Source: Roseovarius sp. W115 (GTDB lineage Bacteria > Pseudomonadota > Alphaproteobacteria > Rhodobacterales > Rhodobacteraceae). From it: 64,000 nt of DNA. The stretch lies in NCBI RefSeq assembly GCF_032842945.2, contig NZ_CP146606.1, positions 3,166,501 through 3,230,500 of the forward strand, in the 5' to 3' direction. Below the pieces are notes generated by a model. The model searched no databases and had not been told where the DNA came from. It saw nothing but the letters and a program-made list of their open reading frames with translations. A program made the position numbers and the translations under genes. Position 1 is the first letter of the stretch; each line of letters begins with the position of its first letter. Shown piece after piece: positions 8,856 to 18,095 of this stretch.

Positions 8856-9653
8856 CTAGCCTATCCGGCCTGTGATGTAACTTTCCGTGCGCTCATCTGA
8901 GGGGTTGGTGAAAATATGGCTGGTCTCGCCAAACTCCACCAGATTGCCCAGATGAAAGAATGCGGTTTTCTGGCTCACCCGTGCGGCCTGCTGCATAGAA
9001 TGGGTGACAATAACCACCGAATAGTTCTCGCGCAGCTCGTCGATCAACTCCTCAACCTGTGCCGTGGCAATCGGGTCAAGGGCTGAGCATGGCTCATCCA
9101 TCAAAAGAACTTCAGGCTCTGTCGCCACGGCGCGCGCAATGCAGAGCCTTTGTTGCTGACCTCCCGAGAGGCCGGTGCCAGGCGCATCAAGGCGATCTTT
9201 CACCTCGTCCCAAATCGCCGCTCGACGCAGGGATTTCTCAACAATCTCATCCAGCTCGGCCTTGTTCCTGGCAAGCCCATGAATGCGCGGACCGTACGCC
9301 ACGTTATCATAAATCGACTTCGGGAACGGGTTGGGTTTTTGAAACACCATGCCGACCTTGGCGCGCAGCTGCACCGGATCGACGCGCTTGTCATAGATAT
9401 CCTCGCCGTCGAGGCGGATATCCCCCTCGACCCGGCAGATATCAATCGTGTCATTCATACGGTTGAGACAGCGCAGAAAGGTGGATTTGCCACAGCCGGA
9501 CGGGCCGATAAAGGCCGTGACGGTCTTGTCTTCAAGCTCGACATCCACATCCTTGATGGCGTGGTTGTCGCCGTAATACACCTGCACCCCTCGGGCCGAG
9601 AATTTGATCTCTTTCTGATCCACATGTCTCTCCAGAATTGGCGTGTCATACAT
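8856..9653 (-). CDS. pstB: Phosphate ABC transporter ATP-binding protein PstB
   Basis: A 265-residue ABC ATPase. Walker A is GPSGCGKS at residues 50-57, the Q-loop is in [12 protein letters not shown], the signature motif is [14 protein letters not shown], Walker B is [12 protein letters not shown], and a switch His follows in [35 protein letters not shown] is specific to PstB rather than other ABC ATPases. It powers phosphate import through PstC and PstA. About 24 bases separate it from pstA. A near start at the second methionine region is unlikely because the N-terminal [14 protein letters not shown] block is conserved. Confidence 0.97.
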   Translation of the reverse strand: MYDTPILERHVDQKEIKFSARGVQVYYGDNHAIKDVDVELEDKTVTAFIGPSGCGKSTFLRCLNRMNDTIDICRVEGDIRLDGEDIYDKRVDPVQLRAKVGMVFQKPNPFPKSIYDNVAYGPRIHGLARNKAELDEIVEKSLRRAAIWDEVKDRLDAPGTGLSGGQQQRLCIARAVATEPEVLLMDEPCSALDPIATAQVEELIDELRENYSVVIVTHSMQQAARVSQKTAFFHLGNLVEFGETSHIFTNPSDERTESYITGRIG

Positions 9654-9677
9654 TGGCCTAGCTCCTTCGCCCGGCTT

Positions 9678-11033
9678 TTACCAGCGGCGCTCAAACTTGC
9701 GGCGCAGCAGAATGGCAATGATGTTCATGGTCAAAAGGAAGGCGAGAAGAACGATGATCCCGCCCCATGCACGCTCATAAAAGGCCGGGTCGGCGCGCGT
9801 CGCCCATTGGTAAATCTGTGCCGGAATGGCCGAATTCGGATCGACAAAACCCGATGCCACGCTCTCGGGATAGTTGGTCGCGATATAGCCCACCATCCCT
9901 ATGAGCAGCAGTGGCGCGGTTTCGCCCAAAGCCTGCGCGAGACCAATGATTGTCCCGGTCAGGATACCCGGCATGGCCAATGGCAGAACGTGATGAAACA
10001 CCGACTGCATCTTTGAGGCTCCCACGCCCAGAGCCGCGTCGCGAATGGAAGGCGGCACGGATTTCAGCGAGGCACGTGTGGAAATGATGATTGTCGGCAA
10101 GGTCATGAGCGTGAGGACAAGCCCCCCGACCAAAGGTGCCGATTGCGGCAGGTGCATGAACTGGATGAATACGGCCAATCCTAGGATGCCGAAGACAATT
10201 GAAGGCACAGCAGCAAGGTTAGAGATGTTCACTTCAATGAGGTCGGTGAACCGGTTCTTGGGTGCGAACTCTTCCAGATAGATGGACGCCGCCACGCCAA
10301 TGGGCAGGCTGAGCACAAGAACCACGAGCATCATGAAAAACGACCCAAGCATACTGACGCCAATGCCGGCAGATTCCGGGCGGCTTTCTGAGGCGTCCGA
10401 GCCCGTGATGAAGGCCATGTTAAAAGACTTTGAAATCACGCCCGCACCCCGGAATTGATCTGTTATATCAAGCTGTTCGACCGAGATATTCTTGTCATCG
10501 GCCACACTCTCGCGGCTGACGCGGCCCTTGAGATACCCGTCCACGCGGGACGAGGCCAAAAGCCGGAAGTCCACGGTTTCACCGATCATGTCCGGGTTTG
10601 CGATCACGTAGTCCCGCACCTCAGCCGCCGCGGAAGCCGAAAGCAGGTTTTTCATGTCCTTGGCTTTTCCCAAAGGCGTGTTGATGTCGTTCTTTGCAAC
10701 CTCTTCCAGCAGCGCATTCTGGATCAGTGGCGCATAGCCGAAGGTCGAGACCTTCTTGATATCTTCGATGTCGCGCGCCCCGTTCTTGTCGAGCTTGGCG
10801 GGGTCGAGATAGACCGACACGTTGACAAAACTTTGCTGAAACGCACCCGCGCCGTTGTAAAGGATAGACGTCACCAGAACGACGAGAAAGAACAGCCCCG
10901 TACAGATCGCCGCAATGCCATAGGCCTTGAACCGAGCTTCGGCGCGGTTGCGGCGGCGTGTGCGGTCGTCCTGTGCTGTCAGAGACCCACCTTGTGCTTT
11001 GGCCCCGCCGTCGGAGAATGTCGCGTCGGTCAT
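9678..11033 (-). CDS. pstA: Phosphate ABC transporter permease PstA
   Basis: A 451-residue inner-membrane permease. It has one membrane segment near residues 35-55, a long periplasmic region to about 210, then five more segments containing the ABC permease loop (IRDAALGVGASKMQSVFHHVLPLAMPG). It is longer than the ~295-residue E. coli PstA because of the N-terminal periplasmic extension, which is common in alphaproteobacteria. It pairs with PstC to form the phosphate channel. Its start overlaps the pstC stop by 4 bases (11030-11033), indicating translational coupling. Confidence 0.94.
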   Translation of the reverse strand: MTDATFSDGGAKAQGGSLTAQDDRTRRRNRAEARFKAYGIAAICTGLFFLVVLVTSILYNGAGAFQQSFVNVSVYLDPAKLDKNGARDIEDIKKVSTFGYAPLIQNALLEEVAKNDINTPLGKAKDMKNLLSASAAAEVRDYVIANPDMIGETVDFRLLASSRVDGYLKGRVSRESVADDKNISVEQLDITDQFRGAGVISKSFNMAFITGSDASESRPESAGIGVSMLGSFFMMLVVLVLSLPIGVAASIYLEEFAPKNRFTDLIEVNISNLAAVPSIVFGILGLAVFIQFMHLPQSAPLVGGLVLTLMTLPTIIISTRASLKSVPPSIRDAALGVGASKMQSVFHHVLPLAMPGILTGTIIGLAQALGETAPLLLIGMVGYIATNYPESVASGFVDPNSAIPAQIYQWATRADPAFYERAWGGIIVLLAFLLTMNIIAILLRRKFERRW

Positions 11034-12493
11034 TCGTACTGCTCCCGGTATTTGCGCACGATGTAGAGGGCCAACACGTTAAGCCCCAGGGTGATCACAA
11101 AGAGCGTCATGCCAAGCGCGAAGGCCACAAGCGCCTCAGGGCTGGCGAAATCGGCATCACCAGTCAGCTGGCTGACGATCTTGGCGGTGACTGTGGTCAT
11201 AGCGTCAAACGGGTTCATCGAAAGTCGGGCAGCGGCCCCTGCCCCCAACACCACGATCATGGTCTCGCCAATCGCGCGGGAGGCCGCCAGAAGGATGGCA
11301 CCGACGATACCCGGCAAAGCAGCTGGCAGGATCACTTGCCGGATGGTCTCGGATTTTGTCGCCCCTAGGCCAAAGGAGCCATCCCGCATCGCCTGTGGCA
11401 CCGCGTTGATGATGTCATCGCTGAGAGAACTGACAAATGGAATAAGCATGATGCCCATCACAAACCCCGCCGTCATGACGGCCGTGCCCGCCTGCATAAT
11501 GCCAATGCCGTCATCGCCAAAGACAGACACGAGCAATGGTCCAACGGTCAAAAGCGCGAAAAGGCCGTACACAATGGTTGGGATACCCGCCAGAACTTCG
11601 ATCAGGGGTTTGGCGAACGCGCGGACCTTTGGCGTGGCGTATTCCGATAGGTAGATCGCTGCAAAAAGGCCGATGGGCACCGCCACGGCGAGCGCAATAA
11701 TTGAGATATAGAACGTTCCCCATAGCAGTGGCGCAATGCCAAGCTCGGATCCGCCACCGAAACTGGGTGCCCATGTCAGCGACAGGAAAAACTCTGAGGC
11801 GGGGTAGATCTTGAAGAATTCAATCGTATTGAAAACAAGGGACAGAACAATACCCAGCGTGGTCAGAACGGCCAGGCAGGCCGCGAGGACAAGCAGCGTC
11901 CTGATGCCGCTTTCCACCACGTTTCGGGCGCGAAATGTGCTGTTGGTACGTAAAAACGCAAAGCCAAACCCAAGCAAGGCCACGCCCAGCACAGCAACGC
12001 CGCGCAACGTATTGCCCGTGCTGGCCAGCGCGCGATACTCCTGTGCCGCGGTTAGGACGGGTTCGGTGACGTCTGAGGCAAGCGGCTTGCCCACTTGCGC
12101 CAGAAGATCGCGGATGTTGCTACCATTTATCTCAAGGTTCTGCGCGTCCGTTTCGCTGATCACGCCGCGCCGCACAGCCAGGTCGAGCCCTGCCGCCACG
12201 CGTCCCACATCGCTCATGACCAGCGACAAGGTCTGGTCTTCCGGCACTGCCTGCGCCGGGAAATCGGCGGCAACGGTCGAGTTGACCACAAAGCTTTGCA
12301 CCAGCATCCAGATGAGAAGAACGCCCATTGCCGGGACGAGTGAGGAGAGCGCCACGTTCCACCCGTAGTAGCCCGGCCGCGAATGCAGCGCCCGGATATC
12401 GCCGCCGCCAGTGGCCAATGCCCTTGAGCGACCGAGGAAAAACCCAAGCGCGGCCAGCGCCAGCGCAATCACAACAAGCCAGAGTGCAGGCAT
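11030..12493 (-). CDS. pstC: Phosphate ABC transporter permease PstC
   Basis: A 487-residue inner-membrane permease. The N-terminus has two membrane segments with a periplasmic loop between them, followed by the core PstC permease domain. Diagnostic parts are FGIAPLLWGTFYISIIALAVAVP-like text around residue 245, IYLSEYATPKVR, VLAGIPTIVYGLFA and the cytoplasmic coupling loop GSFGLGATKSETIRQVILPAALPG. As in the PstA here, the N-terminal half is extended relative to E. coli. It lies 85 bases after pstS, with a GC-rich hairpin in the gap. Confidence 0.94.
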   Translation of the reverse strand: MPALWLVVIALALAALGFFLGRSRALATGGGDIRALHSRPGYYGWNVALSSLVPAMGVLLIWMLVQSFVVNSTVAADFPAQAVPEDQTLSLVMSDVGRVAAGLDLAVRRGVISETDAQNLEINGSNIRDLLAQVGKPLASDVTEPVLTAAQEYRALASTGNTLRGVAVLGVALLGFGFAFLRTNSTFRARNVVESGIRTLLVLAACLAVLTTLGIVLSLVFNTIEFFKIYPASEFFLSLTWAPSFGGGSELGIAPLLWGTFYISIIALAVAVPIGLFAAIYLSEYATPKVRAFAKPLIEVLAGIPTIVYGLFALLTVGPLLVSVFGDDGIGIMQAGTAVMTAGFVMGIMLIPFVSSLSDDIINAVPQAMRDGSFGLGATKSETIRQVILPAALPGIVGAILLAASRAIGETMIVVLGAGAAARLSMNPFDAMTTVTAKIVSQLTGDADFASPEALVAFALGMTLFVITLGLNVLALYIVRKYREQYE

Positions 12494-12539
12494 GGGTCTC
12501 CCGTCCCAAGTTGTTCAACGCCCCGAAGAGCAAAACGAA

Positions 12540-12561
12540 GGCGGCGGGTCGCCCCGCCGCC
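12540..12561 (-). terminator. Intercistronic hairpin, partial terminator after pstS
   Basis: On the minus strand a 9-bp GC stem (GGCGGCGGG with CCCGCCGCC) encloses a 4-base loop and is followed by a loosely T-rich stretch. It sits between pstS and pstC. It would let the abundant binding protein be expressed above the permease genes, by attenuation or by mRNA protection; which one cannot be decided from sequence. Confidence 0.55.
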
Positions 12562-12578
12562 GATCCCGGCTATAGGCC

Positions 12579-13637
12579 TTATGACCCTTGGCCCAGTGTC
12601 TGTTCGTCGCTCACAATGGTTTGCGTCTCACCCAATTCCGGGTCCGAGACGAGGCCATATTCTGCCAATGGTCCGTCTGGACCTGCGATCTCATCAGCCA
12701 CGAAGAATTCGGCAAACTCTTTCAGGCCCGGGATCACACCGATATGCGCCTTCTTGATGTAGAAAAAGAGCGGGCGCGACACAGGGTATTCACCCGATGC
12801 AATGGTCTCGGTGGAGGGCGCAATCCCACCCATGGTGGCCACTTTCAGCTTGTCGGTGTTGTTCTCGTAAAACGCCAGACCAAAAACACCGATGCCGTCG
12901 CTGTTGCTGTCGATGCGGGCCAGTGTTTCGGTGTAGTCGCCATCGATGTCGACAGATTTGCCATCTGTGCGCACATCGTAGCAAGCGCTCTTGGCGGCTT
13001 TCTTCTTGGCCTTTTCGTCGTCACCCTCAGCTGCCGCGAGATAAAGGTCATAAGCGCCCGTGGCTTTGCAGCCCTCAACCAGCACTTTTTCCTCGAACAC
13101 TTCGCGGGTCCCGTGCTTGGTGCCCGGGATAAAAGCCGCGATCTCAACGGCAGGCAAGTCGGGGTTGGCATCTGCCCATGTGGTGTTGGTGTTTTCCACC
13201 AGTGCGCCATCTTTGACGATCATCGGGCTCAGGGCGTTGAACCAATCTGACGCTTCAAATGCGCTAAACTCCGGCCCTGTTTTCTGGCTTGCGAATACAA
13301 TGCCGTCATAGCCCACACGCACCTCGATAATGTCCGTCACACCATTTGCGGCGCAGACCTTGATCTCGTTCTCACGGATTTGACGTGAGGCATTGGCGAT
13401 ATCGATCGTGTTTTCCCCAACGCCGTCACAGAACCGCTTCAAGCCAGCGGATGAGCCGCCTGATTCCACGACAGGTGTTGGAAAGTCGAAGTTTTCGCCA
13501 AAGGCTTCCGCCACGATAGAGGCGTAAGGCAGCACGGTGGAGGACCCGGCGACTTGAACATTGTCGCGTGCGGCAGCGGTTGTTGCCGACACGGCCGCGA
13601 TTGCCAGGCCAGAGGCCGTCAGTTTCACAAAGGACAT
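12579..13637 (-). CDS. pstS: Phosphate ABC transporter substrate-binding protein PstS
   Basis: A 352-residue periplasmic phosphate receptor. It begins with a signal peptide (MSFVKLTASGLAIAAVSATTAAA) and shows the phosphate-binding blocks VAGSSTVLPY, ESGGSSAGLKRFCDG, IDIANASRQI and VGYDGIVFAS. A middle insert rich in Lys, Glu and Asp (around residues 195-225) is specific to this longer PstS subtype. The gene is first in the Pst block and is preceded by a three-repeat Pho box, so phosphate starvation should induce it strongly through PhoB. The GC-rich hairpin downstream fits higher expression than the permease genes. Confidence 0.96.
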   Translation of the reverse strand: MSFVKLTASGLAIAAVSATTAAARDNVQVAGSSTVLPYASIVAEAFGENFDFPTPVVESGGSSAGLKRFCDGVGENTIDIANASRQIRENEIKVCAANGVTDIIEVRVGYDGIVFASQKTGPEFSAFEASDWFNALSPMIVKDGALVENTNTTWADANPDLPAVEIAAFIPGTKHGTREVFEEKVLVEGCKATGAYDLYLAAAEGDDEKAKKKAAKSACYDVRTDGKSVDIDGDYTETLARIDSNSDGIGVFGLAFYENNTDKLKVATMGGIAPSTETIASGEYPVSRPLFFYIKKAHIGVIPGLKEFAEFFVADEIAGPDGPLAEYGLVSDPELGETQTIVSDEQTLGQGS

Positions 13638-13717
13638 TTGATGCTCCTGATATCAGATCTCGCGGTCACCGCCCGGTGACCTGCCTCCCCGTATGTAAAG
13701 AGAGCGCAAGACGCTTT

Positions 13718-13746
13718 TGTTACATCTGCGTAACAGTTTTATGACA
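13718..13746 (-). promoter_or_regulatory. Triple Pho box upstream of pstS
   Basis: Read on the minus strand, three heptamers occur at exact 11-base intervals: TGTCATA (13746-13740), TGTTACG (13735-13729) and TGTAACA (13724-13718), separated by AAAC and CAGA. This matches the PhoB recognition pattern of CTGTCAT-type direct repeats with 4-base spacers. It lies 81-109 bases before the pstS start, between phoR and pstS, where it would drive PhoB-dependent transcription of pstSCAB-phoU-phoB. Confidence 0.85.
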
Positions 13747-13784
13747 CTGCAAAGCTTTGTTTAAGCATCTGAATACAGGAAGTT

Positions 13785-14843
13785 TTATGCTGTTGCCGCA
13801 GGGAGGTCCCGAGGCAAAACAACCTGGAACTGGCTTCCTTGTCCCGACTCAGACTGGATTCGCAAACGCCCCCTGTGGCGATTCACGATATGTTTGACGA
13901 TGGCCAGCCCAAGACCGGTGCCCCCCATCTCTCGTGAGCGGTGGTTGTCGATGCGATAAAACCGTTCGGTCAGACGCGGGATATGGACGCCATCAATGCC
14001 CGCCCCCTGATCTGCGATCTCCACGATCGCGGACGGTCCGCGTAAGGATGGGTCCTCTTCGTCGGTGCGGACAGAAATCCGCACAGTTTTGCCATCCCCT
14101 CCATATTTGACGGCGTTTTCGATCAGGTTGGTGAAGACCTGTTGAAGCTGATCGGCGTCGCCTGGGACGATGAGCTTGTCCACCTCAGCATCGAGCGAAC
14201 AAATCACCTCCGCGTCCTGCAAGAGCGGTGCATTGGCATGTATCACTGTGTGTAACATGGCCACCAAATCAACCGGATCCGTGGGGCGCACACGTTCTTG
14301 CGCCTCAACCCGGCTGAGCGACAACAGGTCTTTGACCAACCGCTCCATGCGGCTGGCCTCTTCCTGCATCGTGCCTAAGAACCGTTCTGCTGCTGCCGGA
14401 TCATCGCGCGCAGGCCCTTGCAGCGTTTCGATGAACCCCAAAAGAGCCGTCAGAGGACTGCGCAATTCATGGCTGACATTGGCCACAAAATCGCGGCGCA
14501 TCTGGCCGATTTGCTCAATCGGTGTGACGTCCTCAAAGCACATCAGCACGCTGGTGCCATCATTGGTTTCTACCGCAGAACAACTGACCTGATAGGCCGT
14601 GTCCTGAGCGCCGTCACTGGACAGGTAGCGCGCCTTTTGTGACCTATGATCCCGAAGACAGGCCTCAATGACATCCAGAACCGTGGGTTGGCGGATTGCG
14701 GTGATAAAATGCCGCCCCCGGATCCCCTGCCCCAAAAGCTCAATGCCCCGCGCATTGACCCCCTGAATGCGCTCATCCTGGCCGATCAGAACAGACGGAA
14801 GCGGTATGGCCTCAAGGAGCGTGTCGATATGCCCTTCGGTCAT
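13785..14843 (-). CDS. phoR: Phosphate regulon sensor histidine kinase PhoR, without membrane segments
   Basis: A 352-residue histidine kinase. An N-terminal PAS domain (about residues 8-105) is followed by the dimerisation domain with the phospho-acceptor His at 125 in FVANVSHELRSPLTAL, then the ATPase domain with the N box NLIENAVKYG, DQGAGID and MGGTGLGLAIVKH. No hydrophobic membrane segment is visible, unlike E. coli PhoR, which has an N-terminal membrane anchor. The gene stands directly upstream of pstS in the same direction, with the Pho box in the 147-base gap, so it may have its own basal promoter. Assignment as PhoR rests on kinase family and on position in the phosphate regulon. Confidence 0.9.
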   Translation of the reverse strand: MTEGHIDTLLEAIPLPSVLIGQDERIQGVNARGIELLGQGIRGRHFITAIRQPTVLDVIEACLRDHRSQKARYLSSDGAQDTAYQVSCSAVETNDGTSVLMCFEDVTPIEQIGQMRRDFVANVSHELRSPLTALLGFIETLQGPARDDPAAAERFLGTMQEEASRMERLVKDLLSLSRVEAQERVRPTDPVDLVAMLHTVIHANAPLLQDAEVICSLDAEVDKLIVPGDADQLQQVFTNLIENAVKYGGDGKTVRISVRTDEEDPSLRGPSAIVEIADQGAGIDGVHIPRLTERFYRIDNHRSREMGGTGLGLAIVKHIVNRHRGRLRIQSESGQGSQFQVVLPRDLPAATA

Positions 14844-14855
14844 CTCGCACCGCCC

Positions 14856-15377
14856 TCAAACTGGCTTTAAACCTGCGCGAAACCGTTTTGCATTGGCCTG
14901 ATAATGCCGCGCGGCGCGGGTCATGTCGGCAATACCTGCCTCGTCTATCTGACGCACCACCTTGCCCGGGGCGCCCATGACAAGGCTGCCATCGGGAATT
15001 TCCTTGCCTTCCGTGACCAGCGCCCCTGCCCCGATCAGGCAGTTCTTGCCGATCCTGGCGCCGTTGAGCACGGTGGCGCCCATCCCGGTGAGCGTATTTT
15101 CCCCAAGCTGACAGCCATGCAGCATCGCCTTGTGTCCAATCGTACATCCCGCACCAATGACCAGCGGAAAGCCCGGGTCAGTGTGCATCACCACGTTTTC
15201 CTGCACATTACTGCCTTTGCCCACGCGAATGGGTTCATTGTCGCCGCGCAGCGTACAGCCGAACCAAATCGACACGGCCTCTTCCAGAATGACATTCCCG
15301 ATCACATTGGCATCCGGAGCCACCCAAACATCGGCCCCAAGCTCGGGCGTCATATCGTCAAGCGCGTAAATCGTCAT
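14856..15377 (-). CDS. Gamma-carbonic-anhydrase-like hexapeptide protein
   Basis: A 173-residue left-handed beta-helix protein of the YrdA/gamma carbonic anhydrase group. The hexapeptide repeats run through residues 15-150, and the three candidate zinc-binding His are visible in VVMHTD and in [10 protein letters not shown]. Relatives bind zinc and trimerise; some hydrate CO2 and others show no known activity, so the reaction here is uncertain. Its start overlaps the gmk stop by 4 bases (15374-15377), giving the order yicC-gmk-this gene on the minus strand. It ends only 13 bases before phoR begins. Confidence 0.9.
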   Translation of the reverse strand: MTIYALDDMTPELGADVWVAPDANVIGNVILEEAVSIWFGCTLRGDNEPIRVGKGSNVQENVVMHTDPGFPLVIGAGCTIGHKAMLHGCQLGENTLTGMGATVLNGARIGKNCLIGAGALVTEGKEIPDGSLVMGAPGKVVRQIDEAGIADMTRAARHYQANAKRFRAGLKPV

Positions 15378-16021
15378 GAGCGATCCTCAAACTCGGCCTG
15401 CAGGCGCATTACATGGGCGTTGAGATCGGGTTGCTGCACGCGTTTTAGACGCGCCGCGCTGACAATTGAGCGCAGACGTGTCTCGGTGTCATCCAGATCA
15501 TCGTTGACCAGTACGTAATCATATTCCGCCCAATGGCTGATCTCGTCCCAACTTTTCTGCATCCGCCTTGCAATCACGTCCGGCGCGTCCTGCCCCCTTG
15601 CTTCAAGACGGCGGTGCAACTCTTTGATGGAAGGCGGTAAAATAAAGATCGAGAGTGTATGTGGACCAAGAGCCGAGTTCTGGATCTGCTGCGCCCCTTG
15701 CCAGTCGATGTCAAAGAGCACATCCCGCCCGGCCTCTATCGCCGCCTCAACCGGGGCTTTGGGAGAGCCGTAAAAATGCCCGAACACATGCGCATGTTCC
15801 AACATATTTGCCTGTGCCACATCCGTCTTGAATTGAGTCTCGGTGAGGAAATGATAATCCTGCCCCTCCACTTCGCCGTCGCGCGGTGCCCGTGTCGTGG
15901 CCGACACCGAAAAGGAAATCGTCTCATCCCAGTCCCGAAGCCGCCTTGACAAGGTCGATTTGCCCGCACCTGAGGGCGAGGACAAAATGATCAAAAGCCC
16001 ACGCCGCGCTGTCATCGCCAT
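15374..16021 (-). CDS. gmk: Guanylate kinase
   Basis: A 215-residue guanylate kinase that converts GMP to GDP with ATP. The P-loop is SPSGAGKST at residues ~15-23, and the GMP-binding part shows [21 protein letters not shown] with the conserved Arg and Tyr. [11 protein letters not shown] and [15 protein letters not shown] are also family signatures. It follows yicC by 51 bases, a common alphaproteobacterial and enterobacterial pairing. It is a housekeeping enzyme of nucleotide metabolism. Confidence 0.97.
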   Translation of the reverse strand: MAMTARRGLLIILSSPSGAGKSTLSRRLRDWDETISFSVSATTRAPRDGEVEGQDYHFLTETQFKTDVAQANMLEHAHVFGHFYGSPKAPVEAAIEAGRDVLFDIDWQGAQQIQNSALGPHTLSIFILPPSIKELHRRLEARGQDAPDVIARRMQKSWDEISHWAEYDYVLVNDDLDDTETRLRSIVSAARLKRVQQPDLNAHVMRLQAEFEDRS

Positions 16022-16072
16022 CCTCCGGCTTCTTTCTTGTCAAAAATACCCAAGCACACGGCCTGCAAACCC

Positions 16073-16966
16073 CTATTCCACATTCTGCACCTGTTCGCGC
16101 ATCTGATCGATCACGGTCTTCAACTCCAACCCGATCGATGTCAGCGCCGCATTTTGCGCCTTGGAACAGAGCGTATTGGCCTCTCGGTTAAACTCCTGCG
16201 ACAGAAAATCGAGCTTACGACCAACCGGGCTTCCTCCGGAAATCAGGTCGCGCGCGGCTTTCACATGCGCGCGCAGACGGTCAATTTCTTCGGTCACGTC
16301 CGCCTTCACAGCAAGCGTCGCCAATTCCTGCGCCACACGCGTCTCGTCTATGCCGTCCGCGTTGTCCATCACCCGCACTAGGGCCGACCGAAAATGCTCT
16401 TGGATTTCGGGTTTGCGTTGCTCTGCGGCATGTGCGGCTTGCCCCACGAGCCCTTCGATCTGTTCCACGCGTTCATTCAGAACCACTTCCAGCGCAGCTC
16501 CCTCGTTGCTGCGCATGTCTTTGAATGCAGCCAAAACCATTTCGAAATCTGCCAGCAGGGCTTTGGATAATGCGCTTGTATCCTGAGTCTCATCAGAACT
16601 TGTGTCGAACACGCCCCGCAGCGCCAGAACATCCGCCGCGTTGGCCGGGGCCAGCGAGAGCCCCTTGTCCATTGCACGTGTCTCGATTTCGGACATCGCA
16701 TTCAGCACCTGATCCAGAAATGGAATGTCGAGCGTGGCAGCACTGGCGCCGTCTTCTTGTGTCACGCGCAGCCCCACAGAGACGTTTCCACGGTCCAGTG
16801 CCTTGCCCAATTTCGCGCGCAATGCTGCTTCCAGACCTTCGATCCAATCGGGCACGCGTAACCGTAGATCAAGCCCCTTGCCGTTGACGGCGCGCAGCTC
16901 CCAGGTCCAGCTATAGTGTCCGTCCGTGCCCTTGCCGGAGGCAAAACCGGTCATCGAATTTAACAC
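16073..16966 (-). CDS. yicC: YicC family endoribonuclease-like protein
   Basis: A 297-residue YicC protein. The family has recently been linked to endoribonuclease activity (YicC/YloC). The start was set at the GTG at 16966, giving VLNSMTGFASGKG, because AAGGAG lies 9 bases upstream and NSMTGFA is the conserved N-terminus; an earlier in-frame start would add an unconserved basic tail. Family blocks visible are WELRAVNGKGLDLRLRVP, RGNVSVGLRV, VAQELATLAVKADVTEEIDRL and GRKLDFLSQEFNREANTLCSKA. It leads the yicC-gmk-carbonic-anhydrase-like set. Confidence 0.93.
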   Translation of the reverse strand: MLNSMTGFASGKGTDGHYSWTWELRAVNGKGLDLRLRVPDWIEGLEAALRAKLGKALDRGNVSVGLRVTQEDGASAATLDIPFLDQVLNAMSEIETRAMDKGLSLAPANAADVLALRGVFDTSSDETQDTSALSKALLADFEMVLAAFKDMRSNEGAALEVVLNERVEQIEGLVGQAAHAAEQRKPEIQEHFRSALVRVMDNADGIDETRVAQELATLAVKADVTEEIDRLRAHVKAARDLISGGSPVGRKLDFLSQEFNREANTLCSKAQNAALTSIGLELKTVIDQMREQVQNVE

Positions 16967-17217
16967 AAGCCGCGTCTCCTTGTTTCGCCGTCTTGTCCTA
17001 GCCACTCCACCCTATGAGAGCAAGCGCCGTCGCAAGCTCTTTGTCTTTCAGGGCGTTAACCATTCTCAAAGAATCTTGAACAAATTCTTTTCGAATTGTG
17101 TAGAGTGGCGACAGTTGGGCAAAGTGCTATAGATCACATGTGTGACTCGCATCTCGGGGGATGTGTAAGCCTGTTTTTGAGCAGGTGGTGTGTGAATTCA
17201 AGTGAGTGGGGAATACC

Positions 17218-17892
17218 ATGAAAGACGACCAGGGACGATCGCAACAAGATGCTGTCAAATCAAAGGAAATTGTAACGATCCAGGCTCCCGTTCCGGCTTA
17301 TCGCGCCACGGAACTCGCCGAATTTGAAGCTTACTGGAACAGCATGCGCCGTGACGGGGACGTGCCGATGCGTACCGAAATTGACCCCCGTGGAATCGAA
17401 TCGCTGCTGAGCAATGCCTTTGTGGCTGAAAAGATTGCACCGGGAGTGGCGCGCATGCGCATTGCCGGCACGCATCTATGCGATGTGATGGGTCTGGAAG
17501 TGCGCGGCATGCCTGTTTCTTCGCTCATCGAACCGCAGGATCGCGACCGTCTCGCCGACGCGCTGGTCGAGTTGTTTGAACGCCCTGCGACCCTGCGCCT
17601 GACGCTGAGTTCCAAAGGATCTGCGCCCCTAACAGGTACGCTGCTGCTTTTGCCGCTGCGCAGCGATCTAGGGGATATTTCACGCGCGCTGGGGTGTCTT
17701 GTCACCCATGGTGTTATCGGGGAGACACCACGCCGGTTTGCCATCACCGACTGCACAGTTACGCCAATCACATCAGATGAAAGTGCGCCTTTCATTGAGG
17801 TTGCAGATGACCAGAATTACAGCCCCGCCGCAAGTGGTCTGGATACGCCACCTTTGCCAAGCGAACGTCCGTATCTGCGTCTTGTTCGTTGA
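17218..17892 (+). CDS. PAS_5-type PAS domain protein
   Basis: A 224-residue protein with one PAS domain of the PAS_5 (formerly DUF1457) type over about residues 30-170, typical of alphaproteobacteria. The segment ELAEFEAYWNSMRRDGDVP, then IDPRGIESLLSNAFVAEKI and ARMRIAGTHLCDVMGLEVRGMP, are the family hallmarks. No output domain is attached, so it is likely a ligand or partner binding module; relatives include small regulators of cell-surface or motility functions. ATG at 17218 was chosen over the GTG at 17206 because GTGGGGA lies just upstream of it. It is divergent from yicC and followed by a non-coding gap with a hairpin at 18036-18061. Confidence 0.85.
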   Translation: MKDDQGRSQQDAVKSKEIVTIQAPVPAYRATELAEFEAYWNSMRRDGDVPMRTEIDPRGIESLLSNAFVAEKIAPGVARMRIAGTHLCDVMGLEVRGMPVSSLIEPQDRDRLADALVELFERPATLRLTLSSKGSAPLTGTLLLLPLRSDLGDISRALGCLVTHGVIGETPRRFAITDCTVTPITSDESAPFIEVADDQNYSPAASGLDTPPLPSERPYLRLVR

Positions 17893-18035
17893 CCTGTTTC
17901 GAGAAACCTACCGACACAGATTTTCGCGAAAGGCCATGCGATGTAATGGTGTTGCGGGCTTTTCGAAGTTACTTGGTGTTTCAAGTCACAGTCGAAACGC
18001 TTAACGGTTAACTTGCACACCAGATCAAGAAAACG

Positions 18036-18061
18036 CCTGCCGCGTCTTATGACACGGCAGG
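18036..18061. other. Intergenic inverted repeat between PAS gene and DAHP synthase gene
   Basis: CCTGCCGCGTC and GACACGGCAGG form an 11-bp stem with one mismatch around a TTAT loop. It lies between convergent genes (PAS gene on plus, DAHP synthase on minus), where a bidirectional transcription stop is expected, but neither side has a convincing T-run. Confidence 0.4.
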
Positions 18062-18095
18062 GTGTAACAATTTGCCAAACATTGGTCGTCGGCGA

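Noticed and set aside
17898..18010. TTAACGGTTAAC as a CtrA site
   Set aside because: The spacing between the TTAA halves is 3 instead of 7 bases.
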